This document shows positions 34,592 to 46,079 of a DNA stretch of 64,000 bases, piece by piece (position 1 is the first letter of the stretch; each line of letters begins with the position of its first letter). Position numbers and translations under genes: made by a program. Under the pieces are notes generated by a model. It was not told the origin of the DNA, searched no databases, and was given only the letters and a program-made list of their open reading frames with translations. Source of the DNA: Acanthosepion esculentum (taxonomy: Eukaryota; Mollusca; Cephalopoda; Sepiida; Sepiidae). The DNA lies in assembly GCA_964036315.1 (NCBI GenBank), contig OZ038498.1, positions 5,900,778 to 5,964,777 on the forward strand, written 5' to 3'.

Positions 34592-34642
34592 TTTAACAGT
34601 TTCAATAATATTTCGACATTATATTTGTCTTCTTCAAGTTAT
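34592..34642 (-). ncRNA. Hammerhead-like core, degenerate
   Basis: The minus strand reads TTGAAGA (first C of the core changed to T), one extra A, GACA-AATATAA-TGTC, GAAATATT. Stem II is perfect, but no stem I pairing is evident, so it is probably inactive. Confidence 0.3.
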
Positions 34643-34854
34643 GTTTAAAAAGCGCATACAATTATAAAAATCTCAAAATTTTACAGAAAATTACAAGTCT
34701 TTGTACAAAGGTCGCTTGACGAGATTTATTGTAAATAAAATACAATTTTGGCACAAGGCCTAAAATGGGGAGGGGTTGACGCTGGTCGGCACTTACTATC
34801 TTTATACCAAGCTAATCAGATTCACGATCTATTTACTCCTTACAATTTACACAT

Positions 34855-35732
34855 CCACCATAAGAACTCATCCATCACCATTCAATCCTCCATAGACCCT
34901 TACCCCGCCAACTTCTCGAGAGCTCCTCCCTGCGGCTGCTCGGGCTCACGCTGTCCGCTGATCTGAGATGAGAACAAATACATCGAGTCAGTTGCATCAT
35001 CCACCGCAAGGAAAGTTGGTTCCCTGTGCCGAGCCAGGAAATTTTTCTCCCCGGAATCGATCCTCCAAGTCTATAAATCGACCATTCGCCCTTGCATGGA
35101 GTATTGCTGCCATATATGGTCTGGGGCCCCTGCCTCAGGGTTCTTGATAAGATCCAGAGACGGATATGCAACATAATTGGCCCTGATCTGTCATCTCGTC
35201 TGCTGTCGCTCTCTCACAGACGCGATGTTGCCTCGCTCTGCCTTTTTTACAAGTACTTTTACGGTAATTGCTCCGAGGAGCTGCTTTCACTTGTCCCTAG
35301 GCCTCGTGAATTTAAACGTCCTACGAAAGCTGGTATCCCGTTCCCACCCCTACACCGTTGAAACTGTTAGATGTAGACGTCTCTTCTACTCCAATAGCTT
35401 CATGTCTCGCACATCTCGCCTATGGAACTCCCTTCCCTATTACTGTTTCCCTGACAAATACAATCTCCAACGGTTTAAGTGTAGCGTCAATCGACATCTC
35501 CAGTTGCCTTGATCTATCCACTTCCCTTCTCCACATCCTTTCATCTTTCATTCCTATCTGCTCTCGCTCCAAATCTTCTGTAACCCCCTTGCCTTGATCG
35601 ACCCACTGTCTTTCTCTTTCTCCACATCCTCTCCTTTACCACTCCTATCTGCTCTTCCTCCAACCCTTCTATAACCCCTTGCGTGGTAGTGGCCTCCAGC
35701 CTTGCTTGGGGTGATACGCTTAAAAAAAAAAA
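34855..35732 (+). pseudogene. LINE reverse transcriptase C-terminus with 3' UTR and poly(A)
   Basis: In order across at least three frames: SLRLLGLTLSADLR (about 34925-34970), IESVASSTARKVGSLCRARK, FFSPESILQVYKSTIRPCME (to 35105), LDKIQRRICNIIGPDLSSRL, LSLSHRRDVASLCLFYKYF, TVETVRCRRLFYSNSFMSRT and SRLWNSLP...VNRHLQLP at 35512. This is the thumb/C-terminal part of a CR1/Jockey-like RT. The pyrimidine-rich 3' UTR has two about 90-base tandem copies and ends in A13 at 35720-35732. It is the least decayed LINE piece in the window but frameshifted and 5'-truncated. Confidence 0.85.
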
Positions 35733-36620
35733 AAATACTCTCAGAGGATCTACAAAAACACATCTCCATGACATAAAAATTTAATAAGTATAAAAATCTA
35801 TATATAAAAATCTGTAAATGATATGCGATGAGGGGGGGGGGGGCAAAAATGAAACTAAAAATATCAACAAAAAAAAAAGAAGAAAAACGGCTGTGCTGGT
35901 AATCAACGTATCAAAATGAGTGAATGGAATGCAAGTGAAAGGAGAATCCAATTATCGTTATCGGACTCATCTTGAAATTTTCCTTTAGCTGATATCGTTA
36001 AACATTGTTAAATTGCACTTTTCTCTGTAATAATAATAAAAGATGCTAAAACGTTTACAGAATATGCGCAGTAGCAGATAAAGCATCAGTTTTGGTCAAA
36101 CAAAAACAAGGAATCCAGGATTCAGATCACATCTGTATTACATAAGGTGGATAAAAGGCGCCCATTATCGAGTAATTACAGATAAGTATAGAAAATGACC
36201 TGAAGTCAGCATGAGTAAAAACGCAACCTAATCAACAAAAATAGCTTCTTTTTTTTTTCTTTTTTTTTTATGTGAGTTCTTTACCAGATTTGGTATCCCG
36301 GAGACAACCGTGACCGAGAAAAGTACTCTATTTACTTTCGCCGAATGTGAAGATTTTTGTAAATACCAAACCATTTAAACCGCGTGACAACTTCACCAAG
36401 CCACGCTCAGTGAAAGTGAAAAGAGATTTGTGGACGCATTTGAAAGAGCATTAACTTTCGAGAGGACAAAATTGATAAAGAAATACAAAACAACTCCGAA
36501 TCAACATACACCAATGGCAGAATCGAATGTGTATGTGATGTTCATAAAAAAGTTTGGACAATTTGAAAGATTATCTCTTATAAGCAGGACAATTCAAATC
36601 TTGAAAGGAGGCATTACTGA

Positions 36621-36625
<5 letters not shown>
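35733..36625. other. No gene recognised
   Basis: AT-rich with G and T homopolymers (35835, 36250). The 77-codon plus frame at 36430 ends in a TA tract and has no domain. Confidence 0.55.
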
Positions 36626-36660
<35 letters not shown>

Positions 36661-36708
36661 TAATTAAAAGTTTGGCAATCCGTATGGATAATCCCAAGGA
36701 TAATCCCA

Positions 36709-36793
<85 letters not shown>

Positions 36794-37056
36794 TATACAT
36801 ATATATATATATATAGTGTATTGGGGCAGCAGATCATTGTGTAAACATATAATGTTAAATATAACAGACAATGGATGTCTATTATGTCTGATCATGAGCT
36901 GTTATAAAATTCGTGAGAATTAAGACCAACTTAATAAAAAAATATCCAAATCTTGGACAATTTTTGTTTTTATTTTAACCCGAAATTAAAGCAAACATAC
37001 GAACTTTAGAACGGCTCATGATCAGACATAATAGACATTCATTGTCTGCTATATTT

Positions 37057-37138
<82 letters not shown>
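36626..37138. mobile_element. TA-flanked inverted-repeat element
   Basis: TA tracts at 36626-36658, 36711-36815 and 37062-37138 enclose a foldback. The left arm, with TTAAATATAACAGACAATGG and CATTATGTCTGATCATGAGC-like sequence (about 36855-36900), is inverted at about 37013-37060, with a loop of about 110 bases. Confidence 0.8.
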
Positions 37139-37149
37139 GAAGCCAATAA

Positions 37150-38160
37150 AAGCCATGAAAAACAACAGTCTTTCGAGAAAGTTGAAATCTCACCCACCAG
37201 TGCTCTGGGTGGCCGTATCCAATACTATCTGTCAACCACCTTCGGGCGAATTCTGACAAGACTCAAATCAGTGCCTTCCACCTACGGGACAGGGAAGCTA
37301 ACCGCCAGTTCAAGATCAATTGGTATGGAAAACGGTTAGAATACACGCTCAAGCCTGCTTATCTTGGGGTCACCATGAACAGGTGCCTTCATATAAGGAT
37401 CCCATTGCAAAGACTAAAGCAAAGGCCGGACCAAGAACCAACACCCTAAAGAAGCTGGCTAGCACCAAATGGTGTGCCCCTGCCGGTACAATCCGCACCA
37501 CAGCTCTAGCCCTCTGCTACTCCACAGTAGTTTCAGCGGTGTGGAGCAGATCATCACATGCAAAGAAAATCGACCCTGCCTTGTATACCTTGCAGATCAA
37601 TCACTGGGTTTCTCAAGTCACCCTTAAGTAGATAACCTCTACTTGCTTAGTGGCATCGTTCCCTCTTACATCAAAGAACAGTCCACTCTCAACTTGAGAA
37701 ATTGTAACGGGAATTTTACCCTCGTCATCCGCTCCACGGCTATGAATCAATGCCAAATAGGTTCGAGTCAAGACAGCTTTCTACATTCAGTCGAATCACA
37801 GAACAACATAGCTCCTAGTCTCTCGCTGTGGTGAGCCCCCACCTTAACAACGTGAAACACAGGCTTTCTCTCAGTCGCACAGAATCTCCCTTCGGTTTCA
37901 ATAATGCCTGACTCTTCTGGCCCTGCCGGAATCGTCTGCGAACAGCTTTTGGTCGCTGCAGAGCCAACCCTCAGAAATGGAAATATATGCCAGCGTTAAT
38001 GATCCCAACTGCCAATATGGGAAATTACAAACTATGGAGAACTTTCTAGTTTGCTCAAATCTTAAAGATACATGCACTCATATACCTTGAAACAACACCG
38101 CAGTCAAGGCTCTGTGTGCAACATTGGATGGGTGTAGCGTAACGACTCGATAAGAACATG
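37150..38160 (+). pseudogene. LINE polyprotein fragment, distinct family
   Basis: In order: QISAFHLRDREANRQFKINW (37260-37320), RLEYTLKPAYLGVTMNRCL (to 37390), TLKKLASTKWCAPAGTIRTT and ALALCYSTVVSAVWSRSSHA (37440-37560), then LYLLSGIVPSYI and, near 37930-38040, NRLRTAFGRCRANPQKW with an NYKLW/LVC end. This is the RT thumb plus C-terminal Cys-His tail of a Jockey-like LINE. It shares no obvious block with the 34855 family. Several stops and frameshifts. Confidence 0.8.
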
Positions 38161-38249
38161 ATATGCGCATAAAGCTTTTTTTTTAAGTGAGGAAATGCTC
38201 ATAGCCAGAAATCGAAAGTACTAACTACTTAGACACGTATGTATACATA

Positions 38250-38420
38250 TATACATACATGAATCGCCTCCGAACAGATGTTGGTAGGTGTAGAGCCAGC
38301 CTTCAGATATAGGGATATACGACCGATGTTAATCCCAACTGCCAATGCTGGCAATCTCAAACTATGGAATATCTTCTCGTTTGCCCCAGGCAAGGATCTG
38401 ATTGGGCGTAGTGTAGCGAC
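38250..38420 (+). pseudogene. Second copy of the LINE C-terminal tail
   Basis: NRLRTDVGRCRASLQI then GYTTDVNPNCQCWQSQTME and YLLVCPR repeat the end of the 37150 fragment about 330 bases downstream. This suggests a local duplication or a second truncated insertion. Confidence 0.75.
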
Positions 38421-38486
38421 TCGATAAGAAAAAGATTCCAACAAAAAACTTCTTCAGAGTAAACACAGTTTTATAAATTGAATCAA

Positions 38487-38487
<1 letters not shown>

Positions 38488-38521
<34 letters not shown>

Positions 38522-38685
38522 AGAATTGGACATAGTCCGACAATTTATTTAAAGACATTTATATATATTATGTTTAACGTTCTTTTTATAGATACAAGTA
38601 TTTAAGCAAATTTTTGCTTAAATACTTGTATCTATAAAAAGAACGTATCTATAAAAAGAACGTTAAACATAATATATATAAATGT

Positions 38686-38757
<72 letters not shown>

Positions 38758-38760
38758 GGG
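38488..38760. mobile_element. Foldback element between TA tracts (family T)
   Basis: TAAAGACATTTATATATATT...CTTTTTATAGATACAAGTA faces its inverted copy around an AAGCAAATTTTTGCTT centre near 38610, and a 20-base word (TATCTATAAAAAGAACGT) is tandemly doubled in the right arm. TA tracts at 38492-38518 and 38690-38755 flank it. The arm sequence is shared with 42255-42672. Confidence 0.85.
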
Positions 38761-38883
38761 GGTTGTGTGTGTGTTTGTGTGTGAGTGTGTGTGTATGTAT
38801 GGGAAATGTCATTTGATCTGACGTGGTGTTTACCATTCAGCCACAGAAAATGTCTGGTTAGCAAAGTCCGAACTACACACACA

Positions 38884-39060
38884 CGTATATATATATATAT
38901 ATATATATGAAGAAATATAGTTTTAAGGTGTGCTAAATTTATGGGATAAAGTGCTCAATATCAGAGATAGAGCGTATGTAAATATAAATATAATAGCGAA
39001 CTGATGATTGCGTCCAGCATGAAACAGCCTGTCGCCTCTGAGTGTTGACTTCAATGTTCA

Positions 39061-39132
<72 letters not shown>
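38884..39132. mobile_element. Half copy of palindromic MITE family P with TA tracts
   Basis: AAGGTGTGCTAAATTTATGG, ATCAGAGATAGAGCG and CATGAAACAGCCTGTCGCC...TTCAATGTTCACTTTT match 18511 and 25423, but the left arm's inner part is missing. TA runs lie at 38886-38908 and 39065-39130. The preceding 38761-38883 has GT-rich sequence only. Confidence 0.8.
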
Positions 39133-39299
39133 GCAGTGAAAAGTTATGCGGGATGCGGATATAGCAAATACCTGTTAATCTTTCCATCGAAATGCTAAAG
39201 ATACGTAGACACTAAACTCTTGAGCCTGAATTTTGAACTCCGATGTATCGAGACATTAAATTTAGCCAATGTTATTCAGCGACTTCTTGCTTTTATTTT

Positions 39300-39845
39300 T
39301 ACTAACTTGAGAAAATTTTACGGTCTTCCTATTGGAATTTTCTGATGAATCTTAATTCTTCAGTTAATGACTGAATTAGCTCATGGCGAGTTCTACGACA
39401 ATAAAATATCTGTAGAAATTCCCTTATTGCATTCTTAAATATTTGAGCTTAACAACTTTAACAAAATATTTTAATAACAATCATATATATGAATGCTGGT
39501 TGTTATTTTAAGAAGTAAGGGGGTACAAATGAAAAGATTTGAAATTTACTACTTTTTACATTTTACTGAAACAGTCGTTAAACACATCCCTTCTTTCTTT
39601 CTTTTATTCATTTTCTTCATTGAAACCAAATAGTGTCCTTCTTCTCTTTCCAACGGAATAGTCCATTATTTGTGAGGTATTGGTAGATGTTAAACACGAG
39701 TATCTACCCTTCTTGTTTTTCTTTCTTCTTTCATTTTCTCACTGAAACCAAGTAGTATCTTTTCCCCTCTTTCCACGCGATCAAAATGAAATAGTTCATT
39801 ATTTATGAGGTATTGGCAGGGCGTAGTAGCCGTGCGAACTAAAAA
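39300..39845 (-). mobile_element. Family Y, unexpanded inverted copy
   Basis: Read on the minus strand: GCACGGCTACTACGCCCTGC, two of the about 125-bp CAATACCTCATAAATAATG units, one 145-bp unit (AATATTTGAGCTTAACAAC on plus), and tail AATTAAGATTCATCAGAAAA. Same order as 22440-24790, with one instead of about twelve 145-bp units. Confidence 0.8.
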
Positions 39846-40800
39846 ACGGAGAGATACACACAGTTATAATAGGACCGTTATTGTTTTTAATTTTCATGCA
39901 TTTGTATTGACAGACATTTTGTGAGGAAAGGAGATACGTTGTAGGATTCTGGGCGTAACTTTATTGCAGTGGATTTCGAAATCAGCACACTTTCAATACA
40001 TGTTGCTTGAATAAATTTATTTTTCTTTTACTCAAAACGTATTTGTTAAGCCGAAATTATGGTCAGATCTGTTGCGATAAATGACTTGAGTTTATTGTTT
40101 TGTAAAAATTCCGTTTTATATTCATATAATCTTTTATTTAGATTTATAAATTTCTAACCAATGTATTTCAAGGGGGATTTTTGCAATCTATTTGATATAT
40201 TTCTGCATCTGGTTTGGTTTGGTTTTGCTTGGCAAAGATCACCCCCTTTTTCAATATTCTTTTGTGTTTTTAAACCACTTTTTTATTTTTGAAGTTGTTC
40301 AGACAAATTATATATTAAGATTAAATAAATTCTTTTCATACGTAGGCTTTAGTTAGTTGGTAGGTAGAATAGTGTGACTAATTTTATATTAAAGTTATTT
40401 ATAATATTTTCTTTTTGTTTTAGTGGACTTTATAGGTTTTTTACTTAGCGTTATATATGAAATAATTAGTGTAGTGGAGGAATTTAAAAGTATCTTGAAT
40501 GTCGGTAAATATATTAATAATGGTAATGCTAATGGTAATAATGACCGTTTCCTTATAAGGAAACATTTGGCATTCATTGATCGAGAATCCAATAAAAAAA
40601 GATTTAGAATGACTTTTTACGACTTTGTTTTTCTGATTCAAAATTGCATGTTTTTGCTTATTATTCAAATATGGTCTTACGTAATTGTGACAGGAATTTA
40701 TTATGTACAAATATGATTAATTGTATGCGACGCTTGTTTCACTAGAAACAAATCATAGAAACCCAGATTATTTGATCCGTGTCTTATACAGTACACACCT
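39846..40800. other. No confident gene
   Basis: A 97-codon plus frame (40423-40716) follows TTTCTTTTTGTTTTAG, which resembles a splice acceptor. It reads as a hydrophobic Ile/Phe-rich protein with no domain, and the minus strand is also open for 89 codons over the same bases. I cannot separate it from chance. Confidence 0.4.
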
Positions 40801-40925
40801 CCACCTGTTGAACATCAGTCAGGCAACACACACACATTGCGCATGAGCACTCTCTCACACACACGTGCGCATGCGCTCTGTCTAACACACACGTGCGCAT
40901 GCAGGCACTCACAGAGATGAGAACA
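40801..40925. repeat. CA-rich repeat with ACACGTGCGCATGC units
   Basis: ACACACGTGCGCATGC occurs twice (40860, 40887), among CACACA and a related TTGCGCATGAGCACTC. Confidence 0.8.
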
Positions 40926-41345
40926 TGCTGAAAAGTTCTTGGTTCATCCCACTTCCCAATTCATCAAACATAATTTCTTTTTGTTAATTACTTTTTTTTT
41001 TTTTAGCGAGGAAACAACTTTCAGCAGCTTCTTGAAGCTATCTATAATAAAAAAAATTGAAACCAAACCAAATAAAATTAATTATGAACACTGGACAAAT
41101 GTTTTAAAATGTTTACAGTAGATAGTTTCAAATATCTAGGTTCGTACTAATAGTTTTAATACTTATTTCTTTGAAAAATTCTCTCGACAACACTATAACT
41201 TAGTTACGTCCCCTGAAGTGTTACTCAAGCCAATCACACAGTACTCAACTCGCCGTTTTTCGCTTCACAATTAAAAAAAACTTTCAGATGAACACAGCAA
41301 TTTTGTCTTTGAAAATGATGCACACTACAATATTTTTCTTGAAAA
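40926..41345. other. No gene recognised
   Basis: AT-rich, with no supported feature. Confidence 0.6.
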
Positions 41346-41392
41346 AAACAACACCCTGATGATGACATTGAGCTAATGTCGAAAGTACTCTA
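41346..41392 (+). ncRNA. Hammerhead-like core
   Basis: CTGATGA, one extra T, a perfect GACATT-GAGCT-AATGTC hairpin, GAA, then AGTACT (loopless 3-bp stem III) and C at the NUH position. Stem I does not pair (ACACC against TAAAT), so self-cleavage is unlikely for this copy, but the core layout repeats 17174. Confidence 0.4.
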
Positions 41393-41517
41393 AATAAAAT
41401 AATATGTAATTTTGTCCCTTCCTTTAATAACACCAAAAAATCTTGTTCTTGAATATGAAAAGATCCAAGTGAAAATAAGTAGGCAAAACTTGTCTAAAGT
41501 ATTCAATGAAACATATC

Positions 41518-41518
41518 T

Positions 41519-41617
<99 letters not shown>

Positions 41618-41772
41618 CACGATATAACGATATATAACTTTGTATAATTTTATATATCAACAAACAGTATTTATAAAAATATGACAAACTGGAAAATTTC
41701 TTGTAGTGCGTTTAATTTCTGTCCGATAAAATCCTAAAGGATGAAATGTATCTCAAGAAATTTTCCAGTTTG

Positions 41773-41814
<42 letters not shown>

Positions 41815-41815
41815 T
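41518..41815. mobile_element. TA tracts flanking a foldback element
   Basis: (TA)n(GA)n at 41520-41615. TGACAAACTGGAAAATTTC...TTGTAG faces its inverted copy TCAAGAAATTTTCCAG...TTTGTCA at about 41682-41778. A second TA tract is at 41777-41812. Confidence 0.85.
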
Positions 41816-42228
41816 AACAGCATATTTTCAATCAAGCCAGTTCGGTTAAATAATTTTGACGTATTATGCCTATTTATATTAATTTTAATCCTTTCAAGTC
41901 CACGAATTAATTTCTTGGTGGCTGTAGAAAATTGGTCAAGAAAAATTACAAAATTTTCTTTCAAATAATTTTTTATTTTCCCAAGTACCTTCAATGCCAA
42001 CTGCGACCATCTTCAGGGAGTTAAGATATCTTTGGGTGTGTATACAGTAGTTTCACAAATTCGAAATATACTTGTGAAAATTAAAACTATTTGAAAGAAA
42101 ATTTTGGTATTTTTCTTGACCAATTTTCTACAGCCACTAAGAAATTAATTCGTGGACTTGAAAGGCTTAAAACTAAAATAAATAGACATAATATGTCCAA
42201 ATTTATATATATATATATATATATATAT
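41816..42228. mobile_element. Inverted-repeat element with about 110-bp arms
   Basis: The left arm (about 41860-41975; CTTTCAAGTCCACGAATTAA, TGTAGAAAATTGGTCAAG) is inverted at about 42088-42195. The loop holds, on the minus strand, CTGAAGATGGTCGCAGTTGG...TTGAAGGTACTT, a decayed hammerhead-like core. It ends at a TA tract (42203-42228). Confidence 0.8.
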
Positions 42229-42254
42229 TATGATAATAATACCTACCGCCACCG

Positions 42255-42260
42255 GAATTG

Positions 42261-42330
<70 letters not shown>

Positions 42331-42672
42331 TTTAAGACATTTTTATGTTTATACATTCTTTTTATAGATACAAATATTTAATTAAATGCTCTGTTTATAA
42401 TAAAAAGTATTAAACAACATTTACCGGCCTGAATGTCCGAGAAATTTTCATAGAAAATATTCGTCCTCCGACAGGAATCGAACCTGTATCCTATACGGAA
42501 CCGTCATATAGCCTGACGTGCCTTTAACCGATTTGGCCATAGAAAAATTCTATGAAAATTTCTCGGACATTCAGGCCGGTAAATGTTATTAATACTGTTT
42601 ATTATAAACAGAGCATTTACTTAAATATTTGTATCTATAAAAAGAATGTATAAACATAAAAATGTCTTGAAA
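42255..42672. mobile_element. Foldback element (family T) with a tRNA-like loop
   Basis: After (TA)n (42266-42327), outer arms GACATTTTTATGTTTATACA... and inner arms AACATTTACCGGCCTGAATG/TCCGAGAAATTTTCATAGAA form a palindrome of about 345 bases. The outer arm matches the 38488 element. The loop is the tRNA-like sequence 42455-42545. Confidence 0.85.
42455..42545 (-). tRNA. Class II tRNA-like sequence, probably non-functional
   Basis: On the minus strand: A-box region TGGCCAAATCGGTTAAAGGC, anticodon arm CGTCA-GGCTATA-TGACG (perfect 5-bp stem, 7-base loop), a long variable arm TCC-GTATA-GGA, and T arm ACAGG-TTCGATT-CCTGT. The long variable arm and TGGCC start point to a Leu/Ser-type origin. 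The acceptor stem does not pair, and position 33 is G instead of T with CTA as the nominal anticodon, so a working tRNA is unlikely. It could supply a pol III promoter. Confidence 0.6.
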
Positions 42673-43509
42673 TAATTGTCGGACTTTGTTCATTTCATAA
42701 TATATACATGAATAAAAAGACATGAGTAAAAATTGTTCTTAGTCCTGGCTTTCATATATACAATTGTATTCTTTGCCGGGTTGAGAACTTTTCAGCCCTC
42801 TTCGTGACACATATATGCGTCATGGTTAAATCACGCCCTGGGATTTTGGTTCCCGTTCAATATTGTAAACCATGGTAGAGATCATATCATCATAGTTAAC
42901 GATATCACCAGTGCCTATCAGGCTATTCGTATGGTACGTGGCACACACAATCTCCAATTATATTGACTTGTTTCTTGTCATTCGATCAACGCCGTCTGAT
43001 GTGGAGAGTCCACAAAGTGTTGCGCAAGTTATATATGATTATAAAGAGATACCCTGGAGTTTTCGGAGGTTGCCTGGATAACTGCTTCTTCTCCTGTCGA
43101 GAAGGACGGGCACGAATTCAAACATTTTGCTTATACATGGTAAGGTACATAAACACCAATGTCTACAACCCTTTCAGAAGGTCTTAGTTCAGCAATCGAC
43201 CGAGAAAATACTTGACAATTCATAAATACTGGTTAATAATAATAAAAATAAAAGTGCTCTAATTTTGTTGTAATGAACTGGATGTTCCGCTTAAATGATG
43301 ATAACACGAAACTTGAATCTTTCATTACATAACATAATATTTTATTTAACACTTAAATTTATCAATTACTCACGGCTCGGTCCATAGAGCTCCTTGTCCG
43401 ATACATGGAACCAGGGCTGGTGAGTACACCCCTCGAACTCCCCAAGCCCGATTGTGGCCCCAGGCAGTGCTTTCTGATCCTCGCTGTCTTATCAACATTT
43501 GTTTTTTTT
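42673..43509. other. No gene recognised
   Basis: The 74-codon plus frame at 42963 has no domain or splice support. Otherwise non-descript. Confidence 0.5.
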
Positions 43510-44095
43510 TTCATCTAAATTTATATATTTTAAACAAGTCTCGAAAAAACACTGTATAAAATTCACTATTTTTTTTATCCATAATGTCCAATGTGTTAAA
43601 ATTCTTCAACGTTTTCACAAGACAAACCTCAAGTTGATGTAAAAAATTGACGCAAAACATTTGATTTATTTAAGATGGAACGATATATTATGACATGTCA
43701 CTAATTTGGATTTAGATATATTTTTTTTAATTTCAATTTTCAGGTTGAATTGTTCACTTATATTGCATATGATCCATTATTGTACATAATTAGATTACAA
43801 TAAAATATTACCTTATGAAAATTTTACATCTACATTTATATATTTTAAACAGGTTTCGAAAAAACACTACATAAATTTCACTATTATTTATCCATTTTAA
43901 ACAACAAAAATCTGAAGTTGATGTAAAAAATTGCCGCAAAATTTTGTTGGTTTATTTAAGACTGAATGATCTATGATGACATGTCACTAATTTGTATTTA
44001 GATAGTTTTTAAAATTTCAGTTTTTTAATTGAATTGTTCACCTATATTGCATGTATTGCATTTTTGTACATAATTAGATTACAATAAAAGTTGTA
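43510..44095 (+). repeat. Tandem duplication of about 310 bp, two diverged copies
   Basis: CTAAATTTATATATTTTAAAC...GACATGTCACTAATTTGGAT...TGTACATAATTAGATTACAA occurs at about 43514-43804 and again at 43829-44095 with indels and substitutions. Confidence 0.85.
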
Positions 44096-44287
44096 TGTTA
44101 TATAAATACTACTTTATGACAATTGAGATATAGTGGAGTGGGAGGCATATCATAGATTCGAGTGTTATGCATCTTAGATAGAGGGACTGAATCATAGAGT
44201 GGGGGTTGTATCATAGATTGAGGGCTGGATCGTTGATTCGGGGCGGCACGAGACCTGTGTATTGGCCCTGCGAGGAAATTTGCATTC
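44096..44287 (+). repeat. Short degenerate ATCATAGATT repeat
   Basis: CATAGATTCGAG, CATAGAGTGGGG, CATAGATTGAGG and GTTGATTCGGGG recur at about 30-base spacing, 44150-44245. Confidence 0.6.
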
Positions 44288-44680
44288 TTGCATGTACATA
44301 TCGTGGTGTAACGGTTAGCAAGCTTGTCTCGCGAGATCAGTTACGACTGAAAAGTGAGTTCGATCCTCACTAGGTGCCCCATACTTTAGGCCTTGTGCCA
44401 CATCTAAGCTACGCTTAGAAAATAACTATCTGGGGTTACTTATTTAAGTAACCTCAGGCATCGAGGTCTTTTCAATATGAGGCTGCCTTCGGCCAATCTC
44501 AAAATTTCACAGTCCCCCGCAAATACTGTCAGGCTAGAATCGATGTTCCACCTACCCCCACCTCTTTTAGTGTAATGAGGGAGATGCTGCCGCAGGGTTG
44601 GAATCCCCGGTCAGGGCGCCTTATTACTTATAAAATGAGGAGAATAAACACTAGACATTGATCCCGGCCCGAAAGCGAAG
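44288..44680 (+). mobile_element. tRNA-derived SINE, fullest copy
   Basis: A box TGGTGTAACGGTTAGCA (44305) and B box GAGTTCGATCC (44348) at tRNA spacing, then AGGCCTTGTGCCACATC and a body with AGTAACCTCAGGCATCGAGG and GGCTGCCTTCGGCC. Relatives lie at 3436 (-) and 56705 (+). The tRNA-like head supplies the internal pol III promoter in this class. The exact parent tRNA is unclear. Confidence 0.85.
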
Positions 44681-44944
44681 AATCGATGTCCGTCAATGTC
44701 GGGGAGACAGCCCAATTCCTCTCTGCAAGTGTTGTTTATATAACTGCGCCTATCAAGACTTTTTCTCACACATGCAAAACCGGATCCAGTTGTGAAGGCA
44801 CAGGCTTCTGCATTCGGCAGCCGGGAATGCTCCTCACCACTATCAACCCCCTAACATACCTGGTTTCTTTCGTTTGTTGTGAAATTGAGTGCAAAGCCTA
44901 TTTAGGTATAATACTACACTGTAGTGTGTGAGTGGTCGTATATT

Positions 44945-45085
44945 TTTGAACACGTCGGTGGTCACCAAAATTATGTGGGTGAATAGGTTGTTTTTCTTAT
45001 GCACGTCGGCGGTCAACAAACGATGTACACGATTAGGTTGTTCTTTTTATACACGTCGGCGGTCATCAAAATGTTGTGGGGTTCA
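44945..45085 (+). repeat. 51-bp tandem repeat, 3 copies
   Basis: CACGTCGGYGGTCAWCAAA starts at 44951, 45002 and 45052, each followed by TGTGGGTGAATAGGTTGTT-like sequence. Confidence 0.85.
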
Positions 45086-45109
45086 CTCACATGCTAGCAG
45101 CAGTAATTA

Positions 45110-45494
45110 GCCTCGTGTTCACGAGGATAAAAGCATACTTGACAGGAAATAAAACGTACACAGATAAAAGGAAAAACATGGTAAATTCTATGTTAATTTC
45201 ATACAATTTATTTATATTTTTGTGTATTTTTTAGGTTACAATTGTTTTAGGGTACATGTGATAAAAGGGAGACTTTACACCGTAGTATTACTAGGGAGAA
45301 GTTGAACACGTGTTGCCCGTACCAAGGTTCGTGATAAAGAGACTGAATTTAACATCTATTGGCGGGATGTCCGTATTTCCGAAAGGAACAGTTTTTGTTA
45401 CATGCTGGGAGTATTTTTATTATTTTATTTAATTTATTCTATACAATATTTAAATATAATTGTTTTATTTATGTATAATAATAATAATAACCGG
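45110..45494. other. No gene recognised
   Basis: AT-rich, with no supported feature. Confidence 0.6.
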
Positions 45495-45995
45495 TTACGG
45501 AGATAGGACCTGTTGCAATTCTATGGGACTACACAATACACACTGACAGAACAATCAAAGCCAACCGCCCAGATATTGTTATTAAAGACCACAAACAAAA
45601 AAAAGTGCCTACTTATTGATATGGCAGTCCCTGCAGACTGCAATGTATCTTTGAAGATATTCGAAAAACTGTCAAAATACAAGGACCTTGAAATAGAAAT
45701 CTCAAAAATGTGGCACATGGGAACATCAACAATCCCTGTTGTAGTTGAAGTCCTTGGACTGGTTGGAAAAGATTCCAGTAGGCTGATTGAAGGGATCCCT
45801 GGAAGTCCATGCCTCAAAGAGATACAAAACTTGTTCTGACAAGTACAGCCCACACTTTACGAATGGCTTTATCTATGTAATTATTTTTTATTTTATTTTA
45901 TTTTTATTATTTTCTTTGCAGTGGAAAGTGTCATGATGCCATTTCTAACCTTAGGTCCCTGGGCAGGACCCGGAGAGAAATGTGTAAACGCCAGA
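45495..45995 (+). pseudogene. LINE polyprotein C-terminus, copy 2
   Basis: An upstream block reads LWDYTIHTDRTIKANRPDIV and IKDHKQKK (45530-45605). After a stop and frameshift, MAVPADCNVSLKIFEKLSKY and KDLEIEISKMWHMGTSTIPV up to the EIQNLF stop at 45839. It closely matches 20452-20712. The 3' UTR word CCTTAGGTCCCTGGGCAGGA follows at 45950, then (ATA)n. Confidence 0.85.
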
Positions 45996-46003
45996 TATCA
46001 AAG

Positions 46004-46071
<68 letters not shown>

Positions 46072-46072
46072 C
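45996..46072. repeat. (ATA)n LINE tail
   Basis: About 25 ATA units at the 3' end of the LINE fragment. Confidence 0.95.
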
Positions 46073-46079
46073 CTACAAG

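Noticed and set aside
40423..40716. 97-codon plus-strand gene after an acceptor-like site
   Set aside because: Both strands are open over the same bases, the composition is AT-driven, and there is no domain or donor.
44299..44380. Intact tRNA gene
   Set aside because: Boxes are present, but the sequence continues into a SINE body shared with 3436 and 56705, and the stems are imperfect.
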